A stretch of DNA of 64,000 nt, from positions 13,178,984 to 13,242,983 of the forward strand of contig NC_067127.1 of NCBI RefSeq assembly GCF_021347895.1, in the 5' to 3' direction. The notes beneath the pieces were generated by a model. That model was not told where the DNA came from. It saw nothing but the letters and a program-made list of their open reading frames with translations, and searched no databases. Below, in pieces: positions 1 through 13,900 of the stretch. The translations under genes were made by a program, and so were the position numbers. This stretch comes from Acanthochromis polyacanthus. Lineage: Eukaryota; Chordata; Actinopteri; Pomacentridae. Positions within the stretch are counted from its first letter, which is position 1, and each line of letters opens with the position of its first letter.

Positions 1-1788
1 GATCAGGTAACATTAAAAACTACATAAAATGCATTTAAGGATTTTAATAGTGACAGACGGAATACACCTCGGTAGGTCCTGGATACTGTTGCAACAGGAT
101 TATAAATTAAGTCCTGAAGTCAACAGTTTATCCTTAATAATACAAAAGAGTAGCTACATTTGTTGCATGTGGCTTTCAAGAAATGATTTTTACCCGAGGA
201 GGTATCTAAAAATCTAGTGACAAGCATTGTAAGATGGTAAAAGCAATTTCTGTTCAAAATTACACTGTTATCTAGCTTAGCTACTCCAGCTGAGTTACTG
301 TGATGCAACTCATGCTCTGTACACCTCGTTCTTGGACTCAAAATTATTTACATGCCAAGCTGTCTCATTTAATGTGTCGTATTATTGTGTCACGCCGTTA
401 TTTTTTTGTTATGCATTCAATCTAAAGCTGTTTTTTCAAACCAAATTCTGATACAATTCATTCAGATTCGCAAAAATTGGATGACAAATACTCTGCATAA
501 AATATAAACCGACAAGGTTGCAAGTTATCTACTTGAATAGAAAAATTTTGTATTTTGAGTTGTTTTAACAGTGCTGCATTAAAATTGAACTGAAGAGCTG
601 GACTTGCTCTACAGTGCATCATCATGTAGGTTTGAGGTAAAGAGGTATGATACGCAAACCTAAAACCTCAACCAGACTGTAACGAGTTCTGAATAAGTAT
701 AAGGAATTCCCTGAACATTCAAGATCGAAGGATTGTCTACCACGTGTAGCCGAGACTGAATGATCACAACCACTTACAGGAAAACGCTCCACATCCATCT
801 GACAAAATGGCCAATTTTCTCAGATGGCTGAATATCAAAGGCTAATGATCCTAAATCTCTCTGTAAACTACCTGTAAGTGACCTTCAGATGCCAGGGATG
901 GGAACAGGTATTTTGTGCTAATACTTCATGTTTTTTTTTTTTTTCCTGTTTTGCAGCAGGCAAAACCAAGAAGTGAATGTGTCCACAGTTTGACATACAG
1001 TAAGCTGTAGTTGTTGTATGGAATATACCAATTAAGAAACAGCACATACAGCACAATCATTCCTAAAATATTTTGCAGAAAAACTGAATTTCTGATGTCA
1101 GTTTCTCCATATAATTTTGTAACGAAAACAGGTGGCTGCACTCACTATGTGAAAACCAATACTGCCAGTACAGTGGACAGTTTGAACACCAGACTTTGTT
1201 TATGCTACTTTGACACTTTGACACATGTGAGAGGTTGCATTCATCCTGAGTCATGCACAGATATAGCGCATTAAAGTCAGAATGTGTCTGATGGGGTCAG
1301 GTTTAATCGCATTTCTCTATAATTGTGGGATCAGATGACCTAATGGGGACAGCCAATGAACAAACAGGATTCTACAGGGTTTTAACATAAAGCACGCAAC
1401 ATGTGACTTCCCTCTGAAAATAATCAAAGAGGAGAGCACTGAACATGGCAAATGGTGAAACTAAAGTGGTAATAAGCACATGTGCATGGTATTTCTTGGT
1501 CTTGCTGTTTGATAACGGACGATGTGACAGCTGGTGTCTTTACATCTTACAGCAACCAGTGTAATTGCTGTCCTGATACTAGATTTCAACGGAACAATCA
1601 CCTGGAACCTGACTCATAACTACAGACATGCAAACAAAGCTTTTAGTCCTCTTTTCATCCTTTCCCAATAACCATAGCTAATAACACAAACACCATATTC
1701 AACGCTCACGATATAAAGAACAGGGATAATGGCTCTAGTGATTCCATATTAAGGAACACACAGGAGAGTAGGAGAGACATGTCATTAC
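1..1788 (-). other. Intron downstream of eys w20 (partial)
   Basis: Intron sequence after the last exon in the window. I looked on the minus strand for the next laminin G 2 segment and found none. There are short A/T runs, including a T tract near 929-944, and otherwise no recognisable element. Confidence 0.8.
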
Positions 1789-1939
1789 CGGATTGCGATT
1801 GGCGTCCATCTGTCGTTATTGATTTTCTGGCTTGTCACTGCATTCAAAACACGACTGCCACCACAACCCAGTTTTGCAACAGGGCATCCATCTTGAAGGA
1901 ATACATGAAGGAACTGATCCCCAAAGTTCTGTTCTTGAG
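1789..1939 (-). CDS. eys: eys exon w20: second segment of laminin G 2 (last exon in window)
   Basis: 151 bp, phase 1 in and phase 2 out. The acceptor is cacatttacag before ctcaagaaca; the donor is gcaatccg then gtaatgac. It encodes [27 protein letters not shown] and DRWTPIAIR, matching the human strands NFGKQFLHLFLVEGRP, KYGCGN and FTPITIR. The T codon at the w19/w20 junction is split a|ct. The remaining half of laminin G 2 and all later domains must lie beyond position 1; no matching segment is seen in 1-1788. Confidence 0.94.
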
Positions 1940-4900
1940 CTGTAAATGTGAGAAAAGATGATTGATAAAGCAACTCATTTCCCCTTTTTTTTTTTTTTTT
2001 TTTTTTTAACCACATTTGAAGTCAATCTCTGGTCAAAATGATCACCCCCTCTAAAAATGTATCTGTGTGCATTAAAGTTCTACATTTAGAAGTTTTTTTT
2101 TCAATTAAAATAGTCCCTCCTAGCCTAAAATGACTTGGATGTAGCCTTACACTGCTGCTGCCCTTCGTATGTGTGCATCTATGATCTCAGCCATTCATGT
2201 TCGAATCGGAAAAAAATTCTGGAGAAGAATAATAATACAGAAAGTTCAAACTGTATGCTGATGGGATTAGTTGATTAGGGTTGTGATGTAAGAAACCCCA
2301 GAAGTCTGAATCTTTGTTTTTGAATCAGGATTCAAGGCAAAAGTGCTCATCTATAGCATCAACTGCTTATTTTGCTAAATATGTCTATTCTGGCACATAA
2401 AAATGGTAACAAAGTAAAAAAAACAACAACAAAAAACACACATTTCACCGGAAGACATCTTTAAAACATTACGTAAGCTACCATATTTATGATATGTCTT
2501 CACAAGTATGAGACTCAATACAGAAAATGAGTTGCCACAGTGTGAGATAAAATGAGCATAGAGTTAAGTAACTATAACAGCCGGGTGGTTGATGGCTTTT
2601 AACTTACATAGGCATATGTCTGACTTTTCATTATGATCTATAAATCTAAATCCATAAGCCCTGCTAAGCAACAAACAAAGGTGCTGTATATGTTTTACCA
2701 ACATGAGCAAGTAGGACCAAGACAGTGTTGACCACAAGGTCATAACTTGTTGTGATCAATATCCTGCTCGTGAAAACCTCAGGGAGGATTCCCACACGCC
2801 CACAAATGCCATTTCGCAGCCAATAGGTTTCCTTCTCTCCGGGCAGAAGTTTACCAAGACTCTAATATACATAGCAGAGAGCTTTACACTGAACACAGAC
2901 ACAAACAGAGAAAAGCTTCCACTCTCCAAGAATACATCCTAACAGCAATAATCCAGACCTAAAGAACTCTAAAATGTCTAAGGCTTAAAGGACAGGTTAT
3001 GTCTGCATGTAAGGCTACTATATGTTGTTTTTTTCCCCTAAAGGATTCAGATGAACCAGAAGTCATACAAGTCACTCAGTGTTAGCAAAGTTAAAAGTAA
3101 TATGAAAAGACAATACCCAGACAGAAATCTAACGAACAGATGGACATATCTTTTGTCTCGTGTATAATTATCAATTCTCACTGAGGGACAGAAGAACTTC
3201 CCAGTGGATACTCTCACCTACATGGGGAAATAAGGTGAGAACTGACTAGAGGACCGGTTAAATATGAACTACTGCTCACCGTTGTGGAGTCTATTTTAGC
3301 AAAAACAAACAAAAAAAATGTAAAAAAGTAACTACGGGGCTCCTTGTCCCTAACACCATCAGTGTAAAATGAAATGATGGAGCACAAAGTACACTTTGGA
3401 CTTCAGTGTCAAAGGGATCTTGCTACATACATCGACTAGGTCCTTTCAGAATACACGCTATAAGACGCCACTGTTGTTCAACTGTGAATACTGAGCAATG
3501 GTACAAGATACTAGTATATGAGTATATGGTATGAGCTGAATCACCTCAATGTACTACAATGCCACCATGCATTCTGGGACTACGATACAGCAGATACCCC
3601 AATAATACATTTTTATCTTCCCATTAGCTTTATGTTAAGCTATACATTAGCAGGAGGTGGTGAAGTTATTGCCTCAAGAGATAAAGATCCACTTACATGA
3701 GCCTATATCCACCAGTTTCCACTAAGTTTCTTGCATCTAGTAAGGAAGGTGAAAGGTAGCAAGGAAGAGATTATCCTCCACAAAGGAGTATCTTCCCCCA
3801 TGAATCACACTAGTGGATCTCATTCTGCTTGACTTCAAGGACAATGGTTACCAGGTGCTCTTTGTTACAGCTTGGGTTACTATGAAATCACTGCTTAGAG
3901 TCACTGCTATGCATCCAATTGTTTTTATTTTTTGCAGGACAATCACAAGATAAGAGGAATGATGGCAAATCCCTGCATCTCATTCCTACTACGTCCTTTC
4001 TCTGTGGTGGGTCTCACTGTCCTCCAGCCTCCTGATGTTGATTGCACAACAGGAATATGACCTAGGGGTCAGAAATTTTTCCTGTTGTCTCGGGTGTGAG
4101 GCAGAATGCCATTCATAGTTGCATCATTTCTACTCCATTATATTACTTCGCTCCAGTATGTTATGACAGTGGGGGTTTCAGAGACTCTTGCAAGTGAGAC
4201 GTTGCAATGAGGGAGCAATGGGAAGTAAGCAGAAGCATTAATCCTCCCACATAGGCTACCAGGGTCTTCAGGAGGGAGGTGGTAGAGAGAGTGCACACCA
4301 GTCCCACACTGCTGTCTAAAAAGACATGAGCAAAGGGAAGGCAACAAAAGGATGCAGCTCTTCGAGGGAAATCGAGATAGAGTCTGCCACTCTTGCCCCA
4401 CTGTCAGGGAAGACATGGTTGAAGGGCAGAAAACTGAACTGTAATGTCGCTCTGTTAGACACCCAGAAGGTTTAAGAGTTTCCAACTAGACACATAGGGC
4501 ACATTTTGCATAAGGGACCTTAGAACCCAGAGGGAGCTACTGAGTAGACGTAGCACTAGTAGCGTTGGCCTCTTTGATTTCACAGCGACAACGGTAATGG
4601 AGCCAGGACTTTCAATAACCAGGCTAATATGGCTTTTTAAGCTTGGACTAAGACACTGGTGTGTGGGCTGCAGAGACTGTTTACATCTTAGCTACATGTG
4701 CGCCCTCTCGTGAAGAATGGCACGGGTGGAGGATTTAAACACCAGAGGAAAATGGCGCAAAAACTGAGTGTGTTGTTTCAAGGCTGCATGGCAACTGATA
4801 TGAAAGCTCTGAACAATTCCTCCAGGGTAAGAAGGGCATCAAGAAAATCCCCATCTCTTTGTCAGAGGGAGGCTATGCTTAGCTTAATATGCTGCACTCT

Positions 4901-7900
4901 GATAATGCATTTCTAAGCCGACTCCGAGGTCTTCCTTGTCATAAGATTCAACAGGGATGCACTCAATAGTGCCATATTACTGTCCTCTGTCTGAACGGAC
5001 CACAGGAGCAATATCTTGTTCAGATAATCCGCTGTTTTCTCATTCTTGTTCTGCAGAAGAGTAGGACCTTAACCCCTGACAAATAGCAGCTGCAGGGACA
5101 AAATAGGCAGCAAACGCACTATTCATTGGAATAAAATTACTTTTTTTATAAATAGTTTGAAGAGACAAGCAATGAGTCAGTCAGTAATTTTATTCCTGAT
5201 CTTTTTCCTTGCTCCCTAGAGATCAAGACTTCTTTGCTTTTCAGTTGGCTCATGCTACCACCATGCAATCTCATCTCTCTTATCTATGTGGCAGTTAGTT
5301 GTACACATTTTTGACCCCTTGGTGCGATAAAATACAACTGGTTTTGTTTATTTGTATTTATTTAACAAGGTAAATCTCACAAAGAATAGCAGTTTAAAAG
5401 TAAGTGTTACCGCTGGGTTATAAAAATGTGCATTTATTATAAAAACATATCTTATGTAAGAGGTTTCTTGTCACAGGAATATGTAAAAAAAAAATCTCCT
5501 GCATTCATCTCAACTTGGTTAATGACTTCAATTTCTCTACCTCCAAAGACTGTGGGCTGACTCTAGCATATTGAAATTGCCGTTTTGATTCAAACAAGAA
5601 AGAGAAAATTTGATCATATCTCACTTCTCTGTCAATTTTAGAACAGATTATAAAATGTAACTTTTTGTCTGCAAAACTGTGTGAGGCCTCGCTCCGCAGT
5701 ACATTACTGATGTGCATTTCATTTTAAGGTCATCAGGTCTCTTAGGTTATTTGGTGCAGGGCACTAGTTTTTCCATGTATTAAACCTGAAAGTGGCAAAG
5801 TTGCTTTTAGTTTTAAAGTTTCTGAAAGTAGTAGATGCTCTCAAACTTTTACCAAAATTATAATCCTTCCTTTGTGCAAAATAATAAAAAAAAGTTTGTG
5901 TGCTTGAATTTAGGTAGTTGGAGAATATACTGTATACACGCATCTGAACTCTTTGTTTTTCTATAATGTGAGGGACAACCGATGGATAACAGCCTCGTGC
6001 TAAATCTGGCTTACTTACAGTAACTTTGTGTAAACTTATGACATTGTACATTCATTAATATGCACTGTCACATCCAAATAAATAAATGAACTAAAGTGAA
6101 ATATATTTTACTTCTCTATACCATAAATGCTTAAATGTGTGAAGATTGCAGTACAACTGATGATTACACAAGTAATAATCGTTCTGTATTCCTATTTGTA
6201 TTTCAGTTTCTTTCTATTTTTCTATTCATTAAACAGCCATTTGCCATATTTTATAACCATTTACAACTGCAGGATTAAATGAGGGCATGTAGCAATTACT
6301 GATTATTCAGAGAAACAAGGTTCAATATCTCAACCTTCACTTTCCTGTCCCAAATAATTACTTTTGACACTTTGTTGCTTGTGGTGTGGTTCAGAGAGAT
6401 TTTTTTTAAAAATCAAGAGGTTCTTCAGGAAAGCTTGAAAATGCTACAGTGAAAAACTATTGTGACTGTCAGGTGCTGTTTTTAGCGGTGTGTACATTTC
6501 TGGCTGAGCAAACCTTAGACCGAAACCTGAAACGCAACCTCAGATATAAAAACAAGCAAAGATGCAACGGGTTGTAATTCTGAAGCCGGTAGCAAGTCTC
6601 CAAGTTGTTTGTGATGCTGGGAGGAACAGAGTTACAGCAAATGAAGTCACCTTGAAAAGTCGGAGAGACTGTACGGACAAAAATACTGTAAATTCTTCCA
6701 TCGTGGCAGACAATTTCACGGAAACATTAAACTAACTGTTAAACTGCAAGCAACACTTTAAGTGCTAAAGAAAGTAGTTATAACTGGCATTTCATTCCAC
6801 CTCTCGGAAATGTATTTATTTACAAATGCTATTTAAAAATGGTCTTAAAGTAGAGGGCACAAAAACAACCAACCCATAAAACAATCAAGGTATGCGTTTG
6901 TGGGTAAATGAAAAGTGCATTCATAATTATGCACGCCACTTAATCGTGTGTATTTCTAAAATACAGATTCAGTAGTAACTGTCTACTGAGTGTGCCTACA
7001 AAACAACAACAAAAACCGCACAGATGTGACTTCCCACTACTACAATGAGCCTTTGTCTCCTCTAAAAGCAATTGTTTGTGCTTAGCATAACTCATAACTC
7101 ATTTGCTGACAAATATTATTTACTATAGATGTCAATGTTGCCCCATCTTTTATTTTCCTATTTTTCTTCTGTAAGGATATTGTTCCCTGCTGTCCCCATG
7201 GCCCTGTTACTCTGCGCCAAACCTAACAGAGCGTTCGTCCTTTTGTCAGTGCCTGTCACCTGTTCTCTCTCTCTCTCCTGCTCTCTCCCTCTCTTTATCT
7301 CTCTCTCTCTTGTTCACCCCACCTCCTCGTATTTCTCTTCTCGAGCTGACAATTGAAGTCCAGGGGGGAAACTGGCGGGTTTGCTTCAGGGAGAGGTGTA
7401 AAAAGGGGAGTGGAGAATAAGGAGCAGGTCTGGCGGAGAGATTCTCCGCATCTCAATGCATGTCTTTTGGTTTTCTTCTGATTAACTTTGTCTGTTTGAT
7501 CTCTGGAGTTTTCTTTTCAGTTCCTATCCTCTGATGTGGAAAAGATGATGCACTATAAGCCAGGAAGCATTACTAGATAAAAGGCACTGTGCCCGCTATA
7601 TATGCTTTCTGAACATTCATCGCTCTTCATGACAAGGCTCACACTCTGCTTCCTGGCTTGAACAGTCTGCGGCAGCGAAATACTGTAAATAATATCGAGA
7701 GTAGAGAACAGGCTGATTTAATTAACCCAACTAACGTAAAATTATGGCAATGTTTTCTAATTTACAGGAGTGTCAACATCTAATGTTGAGTGTGGTGAAA
7801 GCTGGTTTGGAGTGACGATGACATCGGTTGACAGAGCAGTCAATTTTTCAAACTGATCTAGAGAGTAAATATGTAAAAGCTAAGACAGGCAATGACTTAC

Positions 7901-10900
7901 GATTCACACAGATACATACTTGGTGAAAATAAGTAAATATATGGGATAGTGTATGACACAGTAGAGGTGAAAATTTTGCTAGGTTGACATAAAGCAACAA
8001 GACATCTCCCAGTAGCTAGTTGTCTCTGAAGAGCTCATTTTACAGTAACACTTTTTCTTTGAAATAACTTTTAATACCACTCCAAAAAATAAGAAACAGT
8101 AATAAAAAATGAATTTTGTTTCAGAAATATACTGACATGTCACTGTTATTTTTATTTCTTCTGAAAAGCAACCATGCTTTGTTGTATTTCTGTGATGTCC
8201 TCTGCATATGAAGTGAAATGAGTGAGTGAGTGAATGAATGAATGAATGAATGAATGAATTAAATTCCTCATTGCTTTAGAGAGTTGAAAATGTATTAAAA
8301 TCCTTTCCATTTTTAAAAAAAAGCATAAAAACATGAAAAAATACACACCTCCATTCCTCACAGCTGTATTCTTTGTGTTCATGTAATGTTCTGTTTCTCC
8401 AATAAAGTGTCCCAAAAACAAACAGGAATCTAAGTATGGGGTAGCATACTAAAAGCTCTGCTTTGCAATTATTCTGCTACTCTGTTCTCAAACCTATCAT
8501 TTGACGTTTTTAAATACTCCCTGAAAAATCTAACCTAAACTTTTCAAAATTCAAAACACCGAATTTAGCAGCAAAAACAAAAAAGATTAATAGATGATTT
8601 TAAGCGACTGCGTCAGACGGGATAATGTATATTTGTCTTAAAATTAAAACTACCATGGTTTATGTGTATTTAAGACTAAGCTGGATGACCTTTCAAGTGT
8701 ACCAACCTTGTACAAAGCACTAATTTAGAGTCCTATTAAGTCCTGAGAGCGGGCTAATTAATAGCTCCTTTAATACAAAGATTTAAGTCTTTGGCGAAAT
8801 ACTGAGGCACTCAGCTGTCATCATGAGAGGGTGATGTCAGCCCAGAGGAAAAAAAAATGTCAATCTATTATTACTCCACGGAACAGAGGACTGTAAAATT
8901 ACTCCCAATCTTTTGCACACTATAGCTTCCATTGGTACACAGAAATTGGAAGAATTCAGTTCTTCTGCCATGTGTTAAAAGTGCACCAATTGTTAGGGAA
9001 AATATTAGAATCAATGACCTGAAACTTACTTGTGTCACAGACATCACGTTTTGGGTTTGTGGTGGCAGTTTTCACCTGGATGTGAACCTACTCCTCTTCA
9101 CGGTCATTAAAGTTACTCAAGCCAGAAAATCCGAATTTCGATCAAAGGACAGAAAGTGTGGGGTAACCCTGAGATGTACTGCAATGTTTAATAGGTCTGT
9201 AAATGTAAATGAGAGCCAGTGCACCTATAGCCGATGTCACAGAGAAGAAGGTGATCTAGGTTACACCAGCAAGATGAATGTTATGATGTCCGTGCCCGAT
9301 TGGAGTGGAATAAATCACCCGTGATCGCCACACAATGCATGGCGCTTACAGTTTTGTTGGACTTGCACCTGAACAACAGCAGCCCTGCAAAATCAAGGTG
9401 GCTGCAGTTTTTAGAGCGAAGAGCTGCGGTCGTGGTCCGCTGGGACACACAGTTGGATGTTCTTTGGAGTCAGGACCTGTGGCTCAAGTGTGGTGGCTTC
9501 CCCTCTAAGCTGGCTAATGCTTAACATATGCACACATACTTCGAACAGATGCACACAAAGTTGGATAACTCCAACTCAGCTTCCTGTAAAACATGATAAA
9601 AACTACTGAATCTACTGACTCCTCTCCTCCCAAAACAATGCGCTATTGTTATGAGGGTCTACTCAGGGTCTGTCTGGTGCACCTCTCCCAATCTACGGTA
9701 ACAAATGGGAGTGTGCATGTGTGTGTGCAGGTGTGGGAACAAAAGAGCTGGCAGGAGGCAGACATACAATGTAGAGCCTGCGGTTAACGGTAAGGGTGAG
9801 CCCAGTCCTATCTCCGCACGCGAGTGACCGGCTCTCGCCTGATGAGGATTCCTTTGTTCGCTTTTAGGTTATAGCTCAATCACCAGCAGCAAAACAACAA
9901 CAAAGCCTCCCAGCTGTCCACAAAACCCCATATCTGTAATCCTTCACCAGAGCACCATGTACTTCCCTGCTGGCCCACTCTTTCCTAATTACATAACACA
10001 TTATCTTATACATTACAGGATTTTGGGTGCAGCTGAATGCAATATTTGGGTCTGAATGATGTAATTAAATAAACAGCCAAGAAAAAAAGATTCTCTTAAA
10101 AAAGAAATGCAGTGCCTTCTCTCTTTTCCTTTCTCCCATAGCCTTGGATACACTGGACACATGTTTGTATCCCATAACTCCCTGCAACAGCAAGACATGA
10201 CTCATGGTGCTGGTGTCCTCAGGTGACACCTTCAGGTCAGGCCAGCGGGGTTTTTTTTTTTTAATGATATATTTGGGATAAGCTAAGATAGACTTTATTC
10301 ATCTCACAAAGGGGAAATTTAGTGTTATTATTAGTGCATGTGTGTTATGGAAACACCACAAACAGCTGTTTTTAATCAACTCTTTTACATATCTCTTGTG
10401 AAGGTATTACTGAATTTGGATCTCTTCAGATCTCACTCACTGTTTTGCTTCTTTCACTCTTTTCTGTGGTTCTGTAACCAAGTGCCCTTTCTTGCTAGAA
10501 TTTAGAAAGAGGACCATGCTCTAAACAGTTCAGATAAACCATGCACAGAATGACAAATCGTTCTTATATTATTAGTGACTGAAAGGAGCAAAGAGATCGA
10601 GAGAAGTAATAAGAGTGACAACAAGCACTACATGAACAAAAGAGCAAGTATTTCAATCAAAAAAATATACCTTGTTCCTAGCATGTCTAGACAGCTTAAT
10701 ACTGTATAGTGTAGATTGCCTTCAGTCTTTTGAAGGGTTTATATCAAAATAGACAGTCCTTTAGAGCACATATTTTTTGTCTTCAAATAAGCAGCACAAA
10801 ACTTTCTGAAGAGGCATTTGAAATTCACTTACATGCCGTTAATTTAGAAAAATATATAAACTAAACATTCATTTTCTAGTTAACATAACATATATTTTGT

Positions 10901-13900
10901 TTAGCTTTGAACTCGAGTAATATGGAACACCTTTGGTAAAACAAGCAATTGCACCTGGCAAAGAAACAGCCCAGCAAAAGCAAAACTTCTCGTTTGCACA
11001 CTTTACTTTTGTACAGACTGCACGGCGAGAGAAACGGTGTTAATTAGTAAGATTTAGAGGTGTTGATAAGTGGATTTTAGTACTTATTTTTGCCAATTGT
11101 GCTCAAAAGTTCAGCTAGCCAACTGCTCTCTGTGACGAAAAACTTACTTGACACGAGTGGTGTTGACTTTGATGCTCCACAAGAAAGTCCACAAATGTAT
11201 TTTAGAAACTGAACTATTCCTTCTGCTGTCGGTTATATGAAAATGTGATGCATCCTGATATCACACATGTTCACAAATGTCAGAGCAATCCCAAGTTTTC
11301 AGTATCCACACTCATGCCTTGATACTTTCTTATTAAAATGATACAATTCAAACTTTTTTTACTAAGCTGCACGAAAGGAAAAATGCCATCTACAATTTTT
11401 TTCCCCATTAAATATTCTCTACATTTTATGTGCACCAGGGATGATTAGTCTGGTCTAATATAGTAAGGCCTTTTAGTGGCTGAAAAAACTGAATCATGGC
11501 AGATGCTGGCTACATGGGAGCCTCCATTCAAGACTATGAAAATCAAGACATCCCTTGTGCACTCACAAGGACACACGCAAGGAAAGAGCTAGATGATGAA
11601 AATGTATTTAACGTAATGGCATGTACATATGTATCTGCATATTTGTCCAGCTTTTATCTATCCTTTTTCTCAGTGTTGCAATGCTTTTTAACATCTGCAA
11701 TAAAAGGAGAGTGTACTCACTGTAGAGTATGGTGCCCTGCGTAGATCTTGTTTTCACTGTCAAATAGAGAAAAACAGTGGTGTCCTTGACTGTAGCAGGT
11801 CGATTATTGCTGTCACCAGAAGGCTGAAGAAGGAACACAAGAGGCTGCAGCTCCAAATAAGACGTGCCATCGAACAAAGGGATGTACACCGTGGTATCTA
11901 GAGACAAGCATGGAACACAAATTGATAAAATGTACTTGCATAGTGTGAGAAAAATGAGTAAAATCATGGTATTTATTTTTAAAAAAATCCACATTTCAGC
12001 TTCAAAACTGGATAAAACTATACTTATAATAATAATAATATATTTTATTTGTATAGCTCTCAAAATACTCAGACACTTTACATAGTTACATTATAAAATC
12101 AGCAAACATTCAAACAGAGGAACATCATAAAATAAGTGATAAAACACATCATAAAAACAGAAAATTATATCTGAATGACATATCTTGTGCAAGCAATGGC
12201 CTAAAGCGCTTTTGTTAAAAAGCAGAACAGCAGATACTAGATGGTGTCCGCCTTTACGGCACGGATAGTTTGTCCGTGGGCGCAGTCAGTGGGGCTTCGT
12301 CGAGGGCTTTGTGCTAGTGTGTTATTTCCCATTGGATGACAAAGCGATATGACTTTAAGGAAAGGTGGAGGAGGCACACGCTCAGGTCATCAACTCCACA
12401 AGCCAGTGATGATCTGTTGGCCTTTGAGACAAAGGACATTGCGCACCTGGTGGATAGCTTGCTGTTCGGGTGCATGACAGTCGATTCAAAATAGGCCACC
12501 CTGGACTAAGCACAGGGGATTTTACCTTCAGAACTCAGCTCTCAAGGAAAAAAGCACTTTATTCTCAGCTGAGAACTCATCATATACAGTATGTGTAGGG
12601 CTCCAAAAAAGTATTTTTTTCCATTGTAAGAGAAACATGAATGTCCTCTTATGACTCTTCTGTTCACTTTTTTGGTGCTTTGATGCCGGATCAAATGGAT
12701 TTTTAAAAAAGGATGTGAATGATTGACAACATTTAGAAGAGACTAGAAAGTAAAAGAAAGAATAAGAAGAATTCGAGGATATTTTGATAAAGTTGTAAAA
12801 GAAAGTAACTGGTGGTCTTAAAGTTAGAAATCTCTGTGACTTGCCTAGCAAGTGGCAATGGTATAGACAAAGTGTAGCTTGACATGCAGGAATAGTTTAC
12901 TTAGTAAAGTCACTTGATTTTAAATGTCACAGCTGAGGAAAGATGTTTCTGTGAAATCAGGTTAAAATTTCTGAACATATTATACAGCTTCCTGCTGTTT
13001 GTTCTCAAGTTTACATACATTGTACACCGCAGTTTCAGGATTGAGAAAAAAACAACACACAACCTGTACTCAGATCTAGTTTATGGACTGTAACTTGCTC
13101 TTAATAACTCAAACAGAACAACAGTAACTGCCTGCAGCTTGTTTTTTGCAATTTACTGCAGCGCTGCTTGATCTGTGAGTCAGACACTACTTGTGGACAG
13201 TTAGCGCAGCGTTAGTGGGTTTATTCATTGCAACAGGAAATAGCACAATTTGTGGCTACAAGTCAATCATGTCAACAGGGCATTCTGAAAATGGCCTTAA
13301 CGAGCTCATGAAAAGGAGCCGAGTCATGCACTACGTGAGAACATCAGCAAGGTGAATTGCAAGCTTTGACAATAACGACTGCTCAGTGGCTTTAGGGGCC
13401 AGTGGGACGCTGACTCGGTCCAGAGTAATGATCAGTCACCAGACCGACACCTGGGAAGATTCTCCGGTCGCACCATTTCTCAAATGCTCAAAATCCTGTT
13501 TTCTTGTTGCTTGTAGTGTATGTCTGCTCTGCACTTTCCCCATTCTTGCCATTTTCGCGACCAATCAGATTGGATGACTCCTATGAGTTGTGCAGAGAAT
13601 TAGTGTAGCAGACATGACAGCCAATGCTTCAGATTACAAAGAGAAAATAACAATAATTTAAAAAAAAAAATCTTCTTTTGTTGTGGAAGGAGCGCTTTCC
13701 TTGGGCTGAAAATGATGAATCAATCCTGTAATATTTGCTGGCAATTTCTGAGTAAGGCAGATTGAGCTGGCTCATTTTTAAAGGCACCAGCAATTACAGC
13801 AAACACACACTGGATGCCCACAAAAAGAGCTGGCAGCACCTAGCCAGCGTGTTGGCAAAGCAGGAAGCCGACAACCCCTCATCAGGTCCCATTAATGTCA

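Larger units (their letters stand above)
1940..11720 (-). other. eys intron w19-w20 (9.8 kb)
   Basis: Intron. It contains a T/A homopolymer near 1985-2008, a CT-rich tract (7258-7330), a GAAT microsatellite (8221-8259) and two short stretches resembling the ends of fish retroelements (5348-5400 and 10285-10325). The open frames at 8932-9324 and 4138-4485 match no protein I know and have no splice context, so I treat them as chance. Confidence 0.8.

Noticed and set aside
4138..4485. 115-codon open frame on the minus strand
   Set aside because: No known motif; composition and isolation suggest chance.
8932..9324. 130-codon open frame on the + strand
   Set aside because: No recognisable domain, no start or splice context, A+T-rich intron; fits chance length in 64 kb.
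11608..12063. 151-codon open frame over w19
   Set aside because: Only 11721-11897 has laminin G residues and splice borders; the rest is intron read-through.
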